Part shown: in pieces, positions 62,810 through 64,000 of the stretch
Layout: every line of letters starts with the position of its first letter
Position numbering within the stretch: the stretch's first letter is position 1
Source: Amycolatopsis sp. 195334CR
Lineage (GTDB): Bacteria; Actinomycetota; Actinomycetes; Mycobacteriales; Pseudonocardiaceae
DNA: 64,000 bases
Assembly (NCBI RefSeq): GCF_017309385.1
Contig: NZ_JAFJMJ010000001.1
Coordinates: forward strand, 1,302,001-1,366,000
Reading direction: 5' to 3'
Position numbers and translations under genes: made by a program
Notes under the pieces: model-generated
What the model was told of the DNA's origin: nothing
The model's database searches: none
The model's input: only the letters and a program-made list of their open reading frames with translations

Positions 62810-63750
62810 TCAAACGCCTCGCCCTCTGCCTGACCGCGCTGCTGCTCGCCGCCGCGCCGGCTTCCGCCGTGGAGCCGTTCATCGTCGGCGGGGTGGTGGC
62901 CGACCAGGAGTACCCGTTCATCGTCTCGCTGCAGTCGAGCACCGGGAAGCACAACTGCGGTGGCTCGCTGATCGCGCCGGACCAGGTGGTCACCGCGGCG
63001 CACTGCGTGCAGGGCCGCAACCCGGACATGCTCAAGGTGCGCATCGGCAGCAACGACCACAGCCAGGGCGGCGAGGAGCTGCGGGTGACCGGGCTGGCCG
63101 TGCACCCGGAGTACAACCCGGACGGTGCGCGGGGCGACATCGCCATGGTGCGCCTGGAAAAGGCGGCGGCCGCGACGCCGATCCCGCTCGGCGCGAGCGC
63201 GGGCGTCGGCACCTCGACGCGGTTGCTGGGGTGGGGGCAGACCTGCCCGAAGCTCGGCTGCGCGGACAAGCCGACGCAGTTGCAGCAGCTGGACACCTCG
63301 ATCGTGGCGCCGGAGGAGTGCGCGGCGGTCGCCTTCGACGGTGCGGTGGAGTTGTGCACGGACAACCCCGGGGACACCGCTGGCTCCTGCTACGGCGATT
63401 CGGGTGGCCCGCAACTGGCCAAAGTGGACTCCCGGTGGGTGCTGGTCGGCGTGACGAGCAGGCCGGGCAACGACTCCGACACGTGCGGGACGGCTCCGTC
63501 GATCTACACGTCGGTGGTCGCCTACGCGGGGTGGATCACGGAGCAACTGGCCGGTCCTACCGAGCCCGCGCCGGAGCCGCCACCAGAACCTTCGCCGGAA
63601 CCCTCGCCTTCGCCTTCGCCTTCGCCGTCGCCGGAACCCTCACCTTCGCCGGAACCCTCGCCTTCGCCGGAGCCTTCCCCTTCGCCGGAGCCCACTCCGG
63701 AACCGTCTCCGGAGCCTTCACCCGAGCCCTCCCCGGCACCGAGCCCTTAA
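62806..63750 (+). CDS. Secreted trypsin-like serine protease with Pro/Ser/Glu-rich tail
   Basis: 314 residues; GTG 62806 overlaps the glpX stop by 4 bases. Signal peptide [17 protein letters not shown], a short pro-segment, then mature start IVGG. Catalytic triad: TAAHC, DIAM and GDSGGP; S1 pocket Asp in the segment before GDSGG ([12 protein letters not shown]) fits trypsin-like specificity. Six Cys suggest three disulfides. From residue 252 on a low-complexity [10 protein letters not shown] tail of about 60 residues, probably spanning or binding the cell wall; no LPXTG or membrane helix after it. Confidence 0.93.
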   Translation: MIKRLALCLTALLLAAAPASAVEPFIVGGVVADQEYPFIVSLQSSTGKHNCGGSLIAPDQVVTAAHCVQGRNPDMLKVRIGSNDHSQGGEELRVTGLAVHPEYNPDGARGDIAMVRLEKAAAATPIPLGASAGVGTSTRLLGWGQTCPKLGCADKPTQLQQLDTSIVAPEECAAVAFDGAVELCTDNPGDTAGSCYGDSGGPQLAKVDSRWVLVGVTSRPGNDSDTCGTAPSIYTSVVAYAGWITEQLAGPTEPAPEPPPEPSPEPSPSPSPSPSPEPSPSPEPSPSPEPSPSPEPTPEPSPEPSPEPSPAPSP

Positions 63751-63760
63751 CCGGACCGAT

Positions 63761-63813
63761 GCAGTGAATGTGGCTTTCACTGCCGATTCCGCAGTGAAAG
63801 CCACATTCACTGC
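63761..63813. repeat. Intergenic palindrome, type B copy 3
   Basis: Perfect 23-base arms (63761-63783, 63791-63813) identical to copy 2, loop CGATTCC, between convergent genes (protease and ferredoxin reductase). Confidence 0.92.
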
Positions 63814-63821
63814 ACCCGCAC

Positions 63822-64000
63822 CTATTCGGCGTTGCTCGAGTGGCCTGGGAAGAGGTGCGCCTCCGGGTCCAGCGCGACGGCGATGTTGTTCACCGCCGTG
63901 GCCGCTTCGCCGAAGCCCGTGGCGATCAGCTTCACCTTCCCCGGATAGGCCGCCACGTCGCCCGCCGCGTAGACGCGTGGTTTCGCGGTGGCCATGGTCG
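63822..64000 (-). CDS. Ferredoxin-NADP reductase, thioredoxin-reductase-like (C-terminal part)
   Basis: Only the last 59 codons are in the window. They read [20 protein letters not shown], the FAD-binding GD motif and the [10 protein letters not shown] segment specific for the YumC-type ferredoxin-NADP reductases, then [11 protein letters not shown] and a short tail ending at TAG. Transfers electrons between NADPH and ferredoxin. The rest lies beyond the window. Confidence 0.85.
   Translation of the reverse strand, partial: TMATAKPRVYAAGDVAAYPGKVKLIATGFGEAATAVNNIAVALDPEAHLFPGHSSNAE

Noticed and set aside
63580..63745. Repetitive CCTTCGCC tract considered as a CRISPR or minisatellite
   Set aside because: It is the coding sequence of the protease's EPSP tail; no spacers and units follow codon structure.

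Overview
The window reads as chromosome of a high-GC actinomycete. Its content (sahH, mshB of mycothiol synthesis, a WhiB regulator, LpqW/TypA, GlpX, DUF3499) and very GC-rich codon use point to the Pseudonocardiaceae, most likely Amycolatopsis or a close relative; the genus is inferred, not proven. No rRNA or tRNA genes, insertion sequences, prophage or CRISPR array were seen.

Layout. 1-6.6 kb: adenosylhomocysteinase (cut by the window edge), a large membrane protein with a lipase-like tail, an amino-acid permease, a CDF metal transporter and a TetR regulator. 6.7-9.9 kb: GH3 beta-glucosidase and an MmyB-type regulator. 10-18.8 kb: a mannose-activation and cell-envelope block (manA, SIS protein, Trm112-like, manB, DUF3499, degenerate zincin, giant GT2 membrane protein, whiB) that matches the mycobacterial Rv3255c-Rv3260c order. 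18.9-21.8 kb: M50 protease, two hypotheticals, mshB. 21.9-33.8 kb: a peptide-type ABC transporter (fused ATPase, two permeases, two near-duplicate binding lipoproteins with duplicated promoters), then lpqW and typA. 33.9-36.1 kb: a small Cys/Lys-rich protein behind an IdeR/DtxR-type iron box, a YciI protein, and an auxiliary-type trpS preceded by a Trp-Trp leader peptide and attenuator; then a Nudix hydrolase. 36.1-41.3 kb: two-component system, LolA-like exported protein and an ABC exporter. 41.2-45 kb: thiamine ABC transporter thiBPQ under a TPP riboswitch. 45-47.6 kb: small accessory stretch (phhB, a tiny membrane peptide, a nucleotidyltransferase-HTH gene with a decayed neighbour, a membrane protein, a Doc/antitoxin pair). 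47.6-55.4 kb: ychF, Ada-AlkA fusion, sbcC, sbcD, rmuC. 55.6-64 kb: a membrane protein with a long Arg-Gly repeat tail, aldo/keto reductase, ispH, lipid-droplet-associated protein, xseA, a hypothetical, xseB, glpX, a secreted trypsin-like protease and the end of a ferredoxin-NADP reductase gene.

Most striking signals: (1) a complete Trp attenuator in front of trpS, with a 14-residue probably leaderless peptide and mutually exclusive hairpins built from exact 7-bp copies; (2) a family of long perfect intergenic palindromes (three copies of one type, one of another) at gene ends, two of them beside 18-19-bp tandem duplications; (3) an iron box over the promoter of an uncharacterised 51-residue Cys-rich protein; (4) an ABC binding-protein duplication that carried its promoter and operator-like site along; (5) paired 11-bp-period direct repeats between a response regulator and its divergent target cluster.
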